Assembly (NCBI RefSeq): GCF_004217445.1 | Contig: NZ_SHKX01000017.1 | Location: 1-64,000, forward strand | Source of the DNA: Fluviicoccus keumensis | Lineage (GTDB): Bacteria > Pseudomonadota > Gammaproteobacteria > Pseudomonadales > Moraxellaceae | DNA: 64,000 nt | Direction of reading: 5' to 3' | In this document: positions 1-7,994 of the stretch, one piece after another | Layout of the letters: each line of letters opens with the position of its first letter | Position numbering within the stretch: the first letter of the stretch is position 1 | Program-made: the position numbers and the translations under genes | The notes under the pieces: model-generated | Seen by the model: only the letters and a program-made list of their open reading frames with translations | Told to the model about the DNA's origin: nothing | The model's database searches: none

Positions 1-176
1 TCATTCATCGTTGGGCTACCAGACGCCTGTCGAAAAACGAGAACAGGCCTTGGGGACTCACTTTGTCGGTGGTATCAAAAAACACTAGCAGGTCAACCCC
101 TCTCATTTCACACCGCAACATTCGAAGTTGTTACAGGAGGGGGCGTTGAAGCCATTAGGGAGGACTCATGCAGCCC
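1..176. other. left edge, no gene supported
   Basis: I see no convincing reading frame here. On the minus strand an ATG lies at 8-6, preceded by GGTAG, so a gene may begin there and continue beyond the left edge, but only eight bases are visible. Upstream of it on that strand are a TTGACC and a short T-rich stretch that could belong to a promoter or to the end of an insertion sequence; neither can be decided from this window. Confidence 0.3.
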
Positions 177-206
177 CATAGGGCTTTAGCATGCTAAAGC
201 CCTATG
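177..206. repeat. 30-bp perfect palindrome without a loop
   Basis: The left half CATAGGGCTTTAGCA is followed directly by its exact reverse complement. The central AGCATGCT is also the core of the 14-bp palindrome repeated around the replication genes at 19.6-22.1 kb. No T-run follows on either side, so it is not an ordinary intrinsic terminator; a protein-binding site, a recombination site or the tip of a cruciform are possible. Confidence 0.55.
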
Positions 207-417
207 TCATCTTCATCGGTTCTATTGTGGTCACCGGGGACAGGGACTCCTTGGTGATTTCCAAGCGCTTTGACACCAGCGGCATACCAACAAACCAATT
301 CTCCAGGGCGTGAGGGATTAAAACGAGTCCACGGGGCTGATCCACAGGCTGATGGACAATGATCGTTTCGCTCTGTTTCACATCCGCCTGCGAATGGACA
401 TTGAGTTGGACGGTTAA
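202..417 (-). pseudogene. possible C-terminal gene fragment
   Basis: This open frame lies between stops at 420-418 and 204-202 and has no ATG start. It encodes about 71 residues with a natural composition, including LVLIPHALENWF and MPLVSKRLEITK. A GTG could give about 54 residues. I do not recognise a family. It may be the tail of a gene whose front was lost when the neighbouring gene at 414-1601 arrived, or a chance frame. It ends inside the 30-bp palindrome. Confidence 0.22.
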
Positions 418-1601
418 TTAAAGCTGCGGTGGAAACAGCGGAGCCGGCGGCGGTAATATGGAGCTGACTGAAATGCATCGCCGATTGAAGAGCGCCAAGG
501 CAAACTCATCGATCTGTCGTCTTTTGCAATCTGCCCTGGACCAATCCAGTACATTTCCAGCAATTTACCTGGCTTACTCTGGATAACAAGGCAATCAAGC
601 ATCCCTCCTATGCAATTTCTAAACTCTTCAGAACTCATCGTTCGAGACAAAAAAGCGAACTCAGGAGCTGATGAATTTTGACGCAATTGCACGCCAGCTT
701 CAGCTAGCCTCATATACTCACCCATGGCAGTCCAGATGACGTCACCTTTGCTCAGATCGTCACGTTGTTTGCGCAGCAAGGCAAGCACTTGCTTAGACTC
801 GTCAAGGCAACTTTTATTAGCCATAGCTAATACACTATCAAGGGATCGAGCTGTGTTTTTAAGTTCGCCACAGATTGTTACCAACAAACGGCCTGAGAAC
901 TGGCTGGCCAACGCAGCGACTCCAATCGCGATTCTGTCATGAGCATCCAAATCGCGGCCAGACCAACTCCGAATAAGTACACGGTAGGCAAGGTAAGGAA
1001 AAATTCTGGTTTCTGAATCTAATTCGCTTTCAGCCATCCCATTTAGATGACGTATCTCGCGATCCACTTCATAAGCAATGCCCTCTGTTATAAAGCCCAG
1101 CCCAATGTTCACGCTTTGGCTTCGAGACTCATTTCTCCCATTTCGGGCGCTGAAGGTTGCCACTACAGAAGGGATACCATCATATTCGCTTATATCTGGA
1201 GGACTACACTCCCAATTCGAAACATCCTTGCAATCTTGTAGTTCTCTCGCAAATGTCGCCCCAAGTTGTTCGCACATCACGGCAGCAACATAGCGTAGAG
1301 AATTGCGGCCCTCCTCAGGCATGCTATCCATGCCTAGAAAGTAGCCCTGATCGTCACAGCCGCCTGCCATTACCCGCAGTAACATGAGATTCGATAACAA
1401 GTACGCTTGACCTGCTGTGGTTGATGCATTGTGCAAAAAATGAACGTACTCGTGAGCATGCATTGCCACTGCTCCCGACAATGGAGCTCCTTCAATGGGA
1501 TCCAGATCGAACAAGCTAGACATTCGAATGTAAAAGGCATTTTGTCGATAGATACCTGCGGCATCACTGCTAGGACTATCAAACTCTGGTGAGGACGTCA
1601 T
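414..1601 (-). CDS. hypothetical protein with HEYVH metallopeptidase-like motif
   Basis: This is a 395-residue soluble protein of unknown family. The sequence HAHEYVHFLHN near residues 48-58 matches the HExxH zinc-binding signature of zincin metallopeptidases; the usual third ligand is not obvious, so catalysis is a guess. There is no signal peptide or membrane segment. The ATG at 1601 follows the stop of a small upstream frame (1603) by one base, suggesting translational coupling and a two-gene unit. The last residues are arginine-rich (YYRRRLRCFHRSFN) and unlike the rest, so the C-terminus may be altered by a rearrangement. Codon use is more AT-rich than in the neighbouring transfer genes, which fits an accessory gene. 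The zinc-binding inference is moderate and the biological role is unknown. Confidence 0.6.
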   Translation of the reverse strand: MTSSPEFDSPSSDAAGIYRQNAFYIRMSSLFDLDPIEGAPLSGAVAMHAHEYVHFLHNASTTAGQAYLLSNLMLLRVMAGGCDDQGYFLGMDSMPEEGRNSLRYVAAVMCEQLGATFARELQDCKDVSNWECSPPDISEYDGIPSVVATFSARNGRNESRSQSVNIGLGFITEGIAYEVDREIRHLNGMAESELDSETRIFPYLAYRVLIRSWSGRDLDAHDRIAIGVAALASQFSGRLLVTICGELKNTARSLDSVLAMANKSCLDESKQVLALLRKQRDDLSKGDVIWTAMGEYMRLAEAGVQLRQNSSAPEFAFLSRTMSSEEFRNCIGGMLDCLVIQSKPGKLLEMYWIGPGQIAKDDRSMSLPWRSSIGDAFQSAPYYRRRLRCFHRSFN

Positions 1602-1602
1602 T

Positions 1603-1788
1603 TCACTGTATCTCTAATTCATCAGCTAAAATCATACCCTGTAGAAGCACAGCAACATTACGGGAGAATACATCTGGCGCCAGACCAACTAGTTGAACAG
1701 TGGCAATTTCGACCACTATGCAAAGTCCGAAACTCCAGCATACGATTTCTTCCGTTTCGTGAGCCGATCCCTGAACGAGCAAACACAC
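1603..1788 (-). CDS. small hypothetical protein upstream of the HEYVH gene
   Basis: This 61-residue frame is read from a GTG at 1788. An in-frame upstream ATG at 1830 lies inside the terminator of the preceding radC-like gene, so the GTG is preferred. The middle is hydrophobic (IVCWSFGLCIVVEIATVQLVGL) and could be one membrane segment. The stop is one base before the start of the 395-residue gene, which argues that the two are co-transcribed. No family is recognised and the ribosome-binding site is weak, so it could still be a chance frame. Confidence 0.35.
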   Translation of the reverse strand: MCLLVQGSAHETEEIVCWSFGLCIVVEIATVQLVGLAPDVFSRNVAVLLQGMILADELEIQ

Positions 1789-1811
1789 GAACCTACAACT
1801 TTTCGTAGATG

Positions 1812-1842
1812 AAAAAAGGGAGACCCGCAAGGCGGGCCTCCC
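1812..1842 (-). terminator. intrinsic terminator after radC-like gene
   Basis: On the minus strand an 11-bp GC-rich inverted repeat with a short CTT loop (1818-1842) is followed by six T residues (complement of 1812-1817). It lies just downstream of the stop of the RadC-like gene at 1858 and would close the block II transfer transcript. Confidence 0.8.
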
Positions 1843-1857
1843 TCAGTTTTCCCGTAA

Positions 1858-2352
1858 TCAGATCAATCCCCGCTCGGCCAGGCTCACGATGTTATCGCGG
1901 CGCCCTTCCCCAACGATCAAATGATCCAACACCCGGACATCGAGCAACTTCAAAGCCTCCACCAATCGCTTGGTGATCGCTATGTCCGCCGCTGAAGGTT
2001 CCGGATGTCCCGAAGGGTGGTTATGAGCAAAGATGACGGCAGCAGCATTGACCTCCATCGCCTTGGTAGCCACTTCACGGGGATGCACGGCACAGGAATC
2101 GATAGTCCCCAGAAACATGGGCTCACAGTAGAGCACCTGGTTCTGGGTATTCAGCAATATCACCAGAAAGACTTCCCTTTCCAGCCCCTGCAACCTTGCA
2201 AACGCCAACGCCCGTGCATCTTTAGGGCTATTGATCGCATCCCGCCTGATTACCACATACTCGGAGGCTTTTTCCGCCGCCCTCATCAATGCCCAACGTT
2301 CCTCAACGGTCAACCGGGCGACATTCAACTGCGCAAGCTCCTGAAGAAGCAT
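1858..2352 (-). CDS. radC: RadC-like JAB/MPN-domain protein
   Basis: This is a RadC-family protein of the JAB/MPN+ fold. The metal-binding JAMM pattern is present as HNHPSG followed by SAAD, with the conserved upstream glutamate region GLEREVFLVILLN. Despite the name, RadC proteins are no longer thought to be dedicated recombination-repair factors; short versions of about 160 residues are common on plasmids and genomic islands. I chose the ATG at 2352 because GGAG lies six bases upstream and the resulting 164 residues match that size; a TTG at 2412 in the same frame would add 20 residues. It is the last gene of the transfer block before a terminator. Confidence 0.8.
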   Translation of the reverse strand: MLLQELAQLNVARLTVEERWALMRAAEKASEYVVIRRDAINSPKDARALAFARLQGLEREVFLVILLNTQNQVLYCEPMFLGTIDSCAVHPREVATKAMEVNAAAVIFAHNHPSGHPEPSAADIAITKRLVEALKLLDVRVLDHLIVGEGRRDNIVSLAERGLI

Positions 2353-2460
2353 AATGACTCCATACCCCAGAACCCCGAGGTGCGGGTCGATGGCGAAGGC
2401 CACCGAATCCAAAGATCCAGCGGCCGAATCGCCATTACCCTTTCTGCGTTTTCTCCTTCT

Positions 2461-3045
2461 TTACTGGCAATGCTCGTTGTAATAGGCTGAACGTGCCTCA
2501 GGATTGATCCCGGTATAAAGGCGTAATGCCAGATAGTCGGCTTCGTCGAGGTTCTGCTCCCGGAGCAAGTACCAACGCGCTGCTAAATCCTTGCCCTCAG
2601 TGGATAGAGTTCGCCATCGACTGCGTTCAAGCATCCTTATCAACCCGTCGTATCGTCGCGGGCTACCGCTCACCAATCCTTCCGACTTCTGGCGTAGTTC
2701 CTCTCGCAACTCGGGTTGGCGGGATGCAAGATCAGCAATATCGTGTCCATCCAGCCGGACGCCGGACAACGCAGCGGCCGTCTGCCTGAACTTCTGCGTT
2801 TGCTGAGCCCATTCCGCTGAAGCCAACGTGCCGCATGCGCGCATATGTTGAACCGGATCTTGATTCCAAACGGGGTTTTCAAGAACTTCCCTGGCCATCC
2901 TTATTTCTGCACTCAAACCGGTATTTGATGGTGGCTGTTCTAGTGACCACGCCTGCGTCGACAACCATGTCGTTCCGACAAAAACCGCTATTGTCGTGCG
3001 AGAGCTACGACCAATCGCCTGAAGGCTGGCTGGTTTGCTGCTCAA
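2461..3045 (-). CDS. exported hypothetical protein downstream of traG
   Basis: The frame encodes 194 residues and starts at a TTG; GGAGGG lies eight bases upstream inside the end of traG, and no later in-frame ATG would keep the hydrophobic N-terminus. Residues about 17-33 (TTIAVFVGTTWLSTQAWS) look like a signal peptide, so the product is probably periplasmic. The rest is hydrophilic with many Arg and Glu and two cysteines (near MRACGT and at the C-terminal EHCQ), perhaps a disulfide. The gap to the traG stop is two bases, so it belongs to the transfer operon. I recognise no family. Confidence 0.65.
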   Translation of the reverse strand: MSSKPASLQAIGRSSRTTIAVFVGTTWLSTQAWSLEQPPSNTGLSAEIRMAREVLENPVWNQDPVQHMRACGTLASAEWAQQTQKFRQTAAALSGVRLDGHDIADLASRQPELREELRQKSEGLVSGSPRRYDGLIRMLERSRWRTLSTEGKDLAARWYLLREQNLDEADYLALRLYTGINPEARSAYYNEHCQ

Positions 3046-3047
3046 GG

Positions 3048-6000
3048 TTATCTGCCCTCCGGTTTTGAATGATCATTGACCTGTATCCGCCCCAAGGCAC
3101 CCGTCAAATGCCGCGCCTGACTTAGATTCACAATTTGCTGATCCAAATCCTTGCCCGTGCTCTCATTGAAAAGCTTCAACTCACCGGGAAAGAGCGTTTG
3201 CCGATAGAGATCTGCTTGCAAGCGGATACGTTCTGCAACCTCCTGCCGCCGGCGATCCGCGGCGGGTGATCGATCCGGAGAGGTGTCTTTAGCCGTCAGC
3301 CCCTCCAGATACTGCTTTCCACCCGACAACTCATCCAACAAGAATCTGGCTCTGGGATCATCCTTGAGGCGTTGATGAACATCAGTGAGCCCCTGTTGCA
3401 CGTCCCGGTAATAACGATCCTCCGAAGGAATCGACTTGATATTTCTATCACCCTGATCTCCGACTGCGTTCATCCCCGCCTGATGCAGGCCGCGAACCTG
3501 ATGATCCCCCTGATGTACGGCGCGATCAGCTTTCCGGCTGATGTCCTCATAATGCGCTACAACATCCTCATGCGAGTACTTTGGTCCGGAGAGATGGCCA
3601 ACCTCACCAGACCGCTCTCCCACCTGATTCTGGAGTGATTCCGGCATCAATACTGTCGGTTTGCGCGCATCCAGATCCACCCCGAAATATCGAGCGTCAA
3701 AGCGGAATGCCGAATCCCGGTCTGTGGCATGCAAGGCTTGCCAACGTGCAACGAGATCCTTCTGCTCATCGGAGTACCCACGCCCGGCAAAGCCATTCAA
3801 CCGGTTTTGCCAGAACAAGTAATTCGGGTCGCCGTGGTCTACCAGGTCTTGAGTCTGGTCCATCAGCGCTTGCCGATAATCCGGATCCTCCTGCAGGCGG
3901 CTGACCATATTGTTCGCTGAAATCTGCCCTCCTTGTTGCACTTGCTGCTGCAATTGCCTGGCGCGTTCGGCTTGCTCACTCGCCTGCCATGTCTGTGTGG
4001 CCGCCTCCCGCAGGGTTTTATCCTGACGAAAACTCTCGCTTTGCAGTACTGACTCCGAAACTGCTTTCGCTTCCGAGTTGCTTAAGCTGTTTGTCAGGGA
4101 GCTTCCGGTGCGGGCGCCCGAATCCGCCTGGGTATTGAGCGTCTGCTTTTCCCCTGTGATATTGCGGTCCCCCTGCTGATTCTGGGACATGAAATCGGAG
4201 GAACTCTGGTGGCCGCTACTGACACGGTCCGCTTCACGGATATTGCGGGTGGTGCTGCGTTCAACACCTGCATCAAGTCCGGCAGACGCGCCAATTCCGG
4301 GAATCACCGGAACTTTGCCGCTCAAGCCCGCCCGCAACCCGATTGAGGCGCGAAGTGATTTATCCATCGAAGTCTCATCTACATGGTCAACCCCTTGGGT
4401 ATCCCGTTCAGCATGAGACCGGTTACTACCGTCGCTCTGATCACTGGTGGTGCTGACTTCAGCCTGAGCGCCTTTTGCGGTAGCCAGGGCGGAATAGATT
4501 TGCGACCCCCGCTCCGCTCCCAGTGCTCGGGTCAGAACGTTTTTCACCTCAGCACCCTTCCCATGGCGGATTTCTTCCCCCAAACCCTCCATCAGCTGAA
4601 ACTCACGGGTGTCTGCCATAGTCTGGGTACTCCCGACTGAATATCTCTCCATGGCCTGCACACCTCTACTGACGTCAACCGACGGGATGTCCGCCAATCC
4701 GCGTGACTCGATTGCGGAACTGAATCCTTCCAAGACAAAGAATCCGCCAGCATTGGCCACGGCATCCATCTTTACCGGTTCGGGAGAATTGACCTTTTCG
4801 TCGTAATAGTCACGACCGCCCCACCGTTCGGCAATCTTGGTCGTGGCAAACATGCTGCCGGTAAAGATGCTCATGCAGAGCAAGGGAATGGCGCCGATCA
4901 TGTCGCTTGCCAAGGCCAATTTGGTCGAGACCTTTTCATAAAACAAAGGGGCGTTATAGGCGTTCAGCAATAAATCTTGGCTGCCAAAAGCCGAGATTTC
5001 ATTCATCACCTGGAGCTGTATGAAGTAATTGATGACTGCCGCCACCGGCAACCACATCTGCGTGCTGATCGTGAACATCGCATAGGCACCCGCTGCCTGT
5101 ACGCCCTTCGTGCCCAACAACATGATGGCAATCACCATCATCGGAAACAGCACATACGACAGGAAAATCATGATATTCATGCCGTTCACCATGATCTTCG
5201 AGAAGAAGGTTCCGCTGGCCGCCGCGTCCTCCCGCCATTGCTCGGTGGCCGACGCAAAGGGCATGCACCGGGCCAGGTCGGCGACATTCGCTGCTTCGGG
5301 AGCGCAATAGGCTGCCGCGCTGATATGCGGCTCCAGAGTGCTGAGCAGAACGAAATTTTTGGCCTGAACTGCCGTGGAATGTACAAGTGCGGTATAGGCT
5401 TTTTCATAATCCTCATACAGGAACGGCTCCTTGCCGTTCGCGCCTTTTCCGGCCCCGATACCCGCGTTCATGAAGATCTCTATTGTTTTCAGACCTTTGG
5501 GGTTACTTATTCCTGCGCTACTCGGAAATGGCTTAAAGAGTGACTCCGCATCTACCTTGATCAGGTCAGCTGCGTCAGCACAGGACTTGGCGACACCCGA
5601 TGGAGTGCTATTACTGTAGTAGACTGTGAGACCGGCTACAGCTCCAGCGGCATTCAGGGCATAACTGACCGGACTCGTACTCTGCCGATATTCGTTTTCC
5701 TTGAACTCATCCCGTCCGACCAGGCAATTGATCGTCAATTCCTGCAAAGAGCGTGTCAAATAAGGGAAGGCGCCATTCACGCTGCCCGGTGCACTGCGCA
5801 AGGAGTTAAGTAGCTTCAACGGCGTAACAAAGCCGTTATCGCTGGTCATCGATGAATAATTACCATCGACTGACGCGAAAACTGTTTCAAAGCTCTGCGT
5901 GACTTGCCAAGCGATACTACTGATGACACTGCCGGGGATGGCGATGCCGATCGGGACATGATCGACCTTGGCCACCTTTCCTTCATAGACATCCTCAATT

Positions 6001-6275
6001 TGCACATCGGCCTTGGGCACCACCATCAGGGTATATACCAGCAAGGGCATCAGCACCGGTTTGAGATCAACCCGGCCGCTCATGGCGGCCTGATACAACG
6101 CCACTAGCAGGGCCATTAACATCCCCAGATAAACCCCGGTTCCCACGCCAAAGCTGTTGCCGGCGGACACCCATAGCCCCGCATCCGGATTTGCCGGATT
6201 GAACAGCATAGCTACCGCATTGAGCGCCGATTGGAAGACAGCCAGGTCTCCCAGCGAGTAGATCGTGAAGCTCAT
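3048..6275 (-). CDS. traG: conjugal transfer mating-pair stabilisation protein TraG
   Basis: The product is about 1075 residues. The N-terminal half matches TraG of F-type systems (MSFTIYSLGDLAVFQSALN, then several membrane segments up to about residue 480), and the C-terminal half is a long hydrophilic tail rich in Gln, Ser and Asp. In F, the N-terminal membrane domain works in pilus assembly and the periplasmic tail in mating-pair stabilisation and entry exclusion. I chose the ATG at 6275 rather than an upstream ATG because it begins with the family's conserved N-terminus and leaves 22 bases after the preceding gene. The tail lies in a repeat-free but low-complexity region, as is usual for the family. 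Confidence 0.93.
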   Translation of the reverse strand: MSFTIYSLGDLAVFQSALNAVAMLFNPANPDAGLWVSAGNSFGVGTGVYLGMLMALLVALYQAAMSGRVDLKPVLMPLLVYTLMVVPKADVQIEDVYEGKVAKVDHVPIGIAIPGSVISSIAWQVTQSFETVFASVDGNYSSMTSDNGFVTPLKLLNSLRSAPGSVNGAFPYLTRSLQELTINCLVGRDEFKENEYRQSTSPVSYALNAAGAVAGLTVYYSNSTPSGVAKSCADAADLIKVDAESLFKPFPSSAGISNPKGLKTIEIFMNAGIGAGKGANGKEPFLYEDYEKAYTALVHSTAVQAKNFVLLSTLEPHISAAAYCAPEAANVADLARCMPFASATEQWREDAAASGTFFSKIMVNGMNIMIFLSYVLFPMMVIAIMLLGTKGVQAAGAYAMFTISTQMWLPVAAVINYFIQLQVMNEISAFGSQDLLLNAYNAPLFYEKVSTKLALASDMIGAIPLLCMSIFTGSMFATTKIAERWGGRDYYDEKVNSPEPVKMDAVANAGGFFVLEGFSSAIESRGLADIPSVDVSRGVQAMERYSVGSTQTMADTREFQLMEGLGEEIRHGKGAEVKNVLTRALGAERGSQIYSALATAKGAQAEVSTTSDQSDGSNRSHAERDTQGVDHVDETSMDKSLRASIGLRAGLSGKVPVIPGIGASAGLDAGVERSTTRNIREADRVSSGHQSSSDFMSQNQQGDRNITGEKQTLNTQADSGARTGSSLTNSLSNSEAKAVSESVLQSESFRQDKTLREAATQTWQASEQAERARQLQQQVQQGGQISANNMVSRLQEDPDYRQALMDQTQDLVDHGDPNYLFWQNRLNGFAGRGYSDEQKDLVARWQALHATDRDSAFRFDARYFGVDLDARKPTVLMPESLQNQVGERSGEVGHLSGPKYSHEDVVAHYEDISRKADRAVHQGDHQVRGLHQAGMNAVGDQGDRNIKSIPSEDRYYRDVQQGLTDVHQRLKDDPRARFLLDELSGGKQYLEGLTAKDTSPDRSPAADRRRQEVAERIRLQADLYRQTLFPGELKLFNESTGKDLDQQIVNLSQARHLTGALGRIQVNDHSKPEGR

Positions 6276-6297
6276 TGGCCGATACTCATGATTATGC

Positions 6298-6636
6298 TTA
6301 GGGAGGATTGCCGTCACGGCAAAGACTGATCTGGAAGTCCATCCAGAAATCACCGGTCAGACCATCACGGCGCGGAACCTGTTGCACCAGAACCCGCGTG
6401 CGGATCTGACTGCACTCCGGATTGATCGGGTGAATCAGAAAGGTTTGGATATTCACCGGACCACGGCCATGAGTAAGTCTCAAGAAATGATCCGCCTGTT
6501 CGCCTTCCAGTCTTGCCTCATGAGGCGCACTTTGCCCAACCTGCTGCCTGGCCAGCTCCATGAGTGAGTGAACAGTGGCCGCTTTTGCTGCCATCGGCAG
6601 CCCAATCATCAGCACCCCCAGCCGCCAGATTGTCAT
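6298..6636 (-). CDS. exported hypothetical protein between traN and traG
   Basis: This is a 112-residue protein with a clear signal peptide (MTIWRLGVLMIGLPMAAKA). The mature part contains two cysteines (NPECSQIR and ISLCRDG), which could form a disulfide, consistent with the DsbC and DsbA-like proteins encoded on the same element. Its ATG overlaps the stop of the upstream traN-like gene in an ATGA, so translation is coupled. The position corresponds to small periplasmic accessory proteins in F-type loci, but I do not recognise the family. Confidence 0.65.
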   Translation of the reverse strand: MTIWRLGVLMIGLPMAAKAATVHSLMELARQQVGQSAPHEARLEGEQADHFLRLTHGRGPVNIQTFLIHPINPECSQIRTRVLVQQVPRRDGLTGDFWMDFQISLCRDGNPP

Positions 6637-7994
6637 GGCTGCAGCGACCCCTGCGCGGCCGGGTCGGTGCTGACATCCGGCGTCTGATATTCACGGGCCT
6701 TCTCAAAGCGGTCCTCTGCACGCTGCTGCCAATAGCCGGCATCCTCGACAACGCCTTCCCGGGTGGTGTTCCCCGGCATGATGTCCGCGTAGAACTCGGA
6801 CAGGTCCATCTTGCTGAGGTCCAGTTGCTGGAACTCTTCCAGAGAAAATCCGCCGCAGTTTGGTTCTTCGGGAGTACCTAAACCCTGATGCAACTGCCCC
6901 TTGCCCTGATAGTTGATCAATTTCGCCAATTTGGAGTTGTAGCAACAAAAAGCGGTTTTGCTCTCCAGGCAGCCGGTCACAGAATCCTTCGAACAGTATG
7001 TGCCTACCTGATAGCACAGCCCCTTGCCCCGCTTGATCCCCAACTGCTGTTCTTCCGGTTCACAACTGCTCAACTCCATGACCACCATAATGGCGGCCGC
7101 CAGGGCAAACGCCATGGGATTGAAATAGAACCCGTTACCCAGTGACGTGGACTGAACCCCCATGGTGGACGTCTCCGCAACCGCGCCCGAGGTCCAGCCA
7201 AAGCCCATGAAAGAAAAATTGAAAGCAGGCGCCGTGGCGGATGATGCCGCAGCCGAGGTGCCAGATGCCGACGTCGATGCGGCGGTCGCTGCCTGAGCAC
7301 CGCTGAGCATGGCCTTACCCTGCGCCAGAATATCGTGCACATAGGGCGTTGCCTTGAATTTGGCGTAGTCATAGCCATATTCGGCAACACTCATGACGGC
7401 GGCAAAGGCTACCTGATTGGTGGTATCACCTCGTCCGGCACTCGCCTGGGTATCGACATCACAACAACCCCGCAAGCCGCCCCACCCCTCACGGCAGTCA
7501 TTCCCCGTCCCGTTAAAGAATCGTCCGCTGGCCGGATCGTAATAGCGCCCCGCCTCACGCAGCGCTTCCAGATTGGCTATCGCAGAAGCTACATCGCCAT
7601 CGGGCGTGTATCCGGTGTCAAAACAAGCTCCATCTGTGCAAAAGGATTGCACAGTACAGGCTGTCTCCTTGGTTCCTGCCGCTCCGCCCGAGTCACAGCG
7701 GTAGCGTTTTTCAACCGCCTGACATTGCCCGTCAGCATCCGGAAGGCAGGTGGACGCCAACTCGTAACAGCCTTGCGCTCTCAATCCGGCGCAGGCATTG
7801 TCGGCAGAAGATGATTCGCATTCATATTGCTTTTCCCACTGCCAACAATCACGCGCCACAGCATAATCACCGATCTGCTTGGTAGACGGACCGTCCACGC
7901 AGCGCTTCGACAGTAACTTGCAAGCACCTGCATGCACCATGAGGGGATGCAATACCAGTAAGGCTAAAAACATTGCCCCGCAATGGCGGCTCAT
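6633..7994 (-). CDS. traN: TraN-like cysteine-rich protein, C-terminal part of a split TraN
   Basis: The product is 453 residues with its own signal peptide (LALLVLHPLMVHA) and more than twenty cysteines in motifs such as CREGWGGLRGCCDVD and CYELASTCLPDADGQC, typical of the C-terminal half of TraN, the outer-membrane mating-pair stabilisation protein that contacts the recipient. The ATG at 7994 has GGAGG nine bases upstream and overlaps the stop of the preceding gene (ATGA). An alanine/serine/threonine-rich stretch around residues 230-260 may be a linker. In F and SXT these sequences are part of one long polypeptide; here two secreted proteins share the job. Confidence 0.8.
   Translation of the reverse strand: MSRHCGAMFLALLVLHPLMVHAGACKLLSKRCVDGPSTKQIGDYAVARDCWQWEKQYECESSSADNACAGLRAQGCYELASTCLPDADGQCQAVEKRYRCDSGGAAGTKETACTVQSFCTDGACFDTGYTPDGDVASAIANLEALREAGRYYDPASGRFFNGTGNDCREGWGGLRGCCDVDTQASAGRGDTTNQVAFAAVMSVAEYGYDYAKFKATPYVHDILAQGKAMLSGAQAATAASTSASGTSAAASSATAPAFNFSFMGFGWTSGAVAETSTMGVQSTSLGNGFYFNPMAFALAAAIMVVMELSSCEPEEQQLGIKRGKGLCYQVGTYCSKDSVTGCLESKTAFCCYNSKLAKLINYQGKGQLHQGLGTPEEPNCGGFSLEEFQQLDLSKMDLSEFYADIMPGNTTREGVVEDAGYWQQRAEDRFEKAREYQTPDVSTDPAAQGSLQP

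Noticed and set aside
1157..1387. Small plus-strand frames over the HEYVH gene
   Set aside because: They overlap a longer gene on the other strand, have no ribosome-binding sites and are low in protein-like composition.
7991..7994. Frameshift splitting traN
   Set aside because: The second half has its own GGAGG ribosome-binding site and signal peptide, so two real genes are more likely than a sequencing error or mutation.
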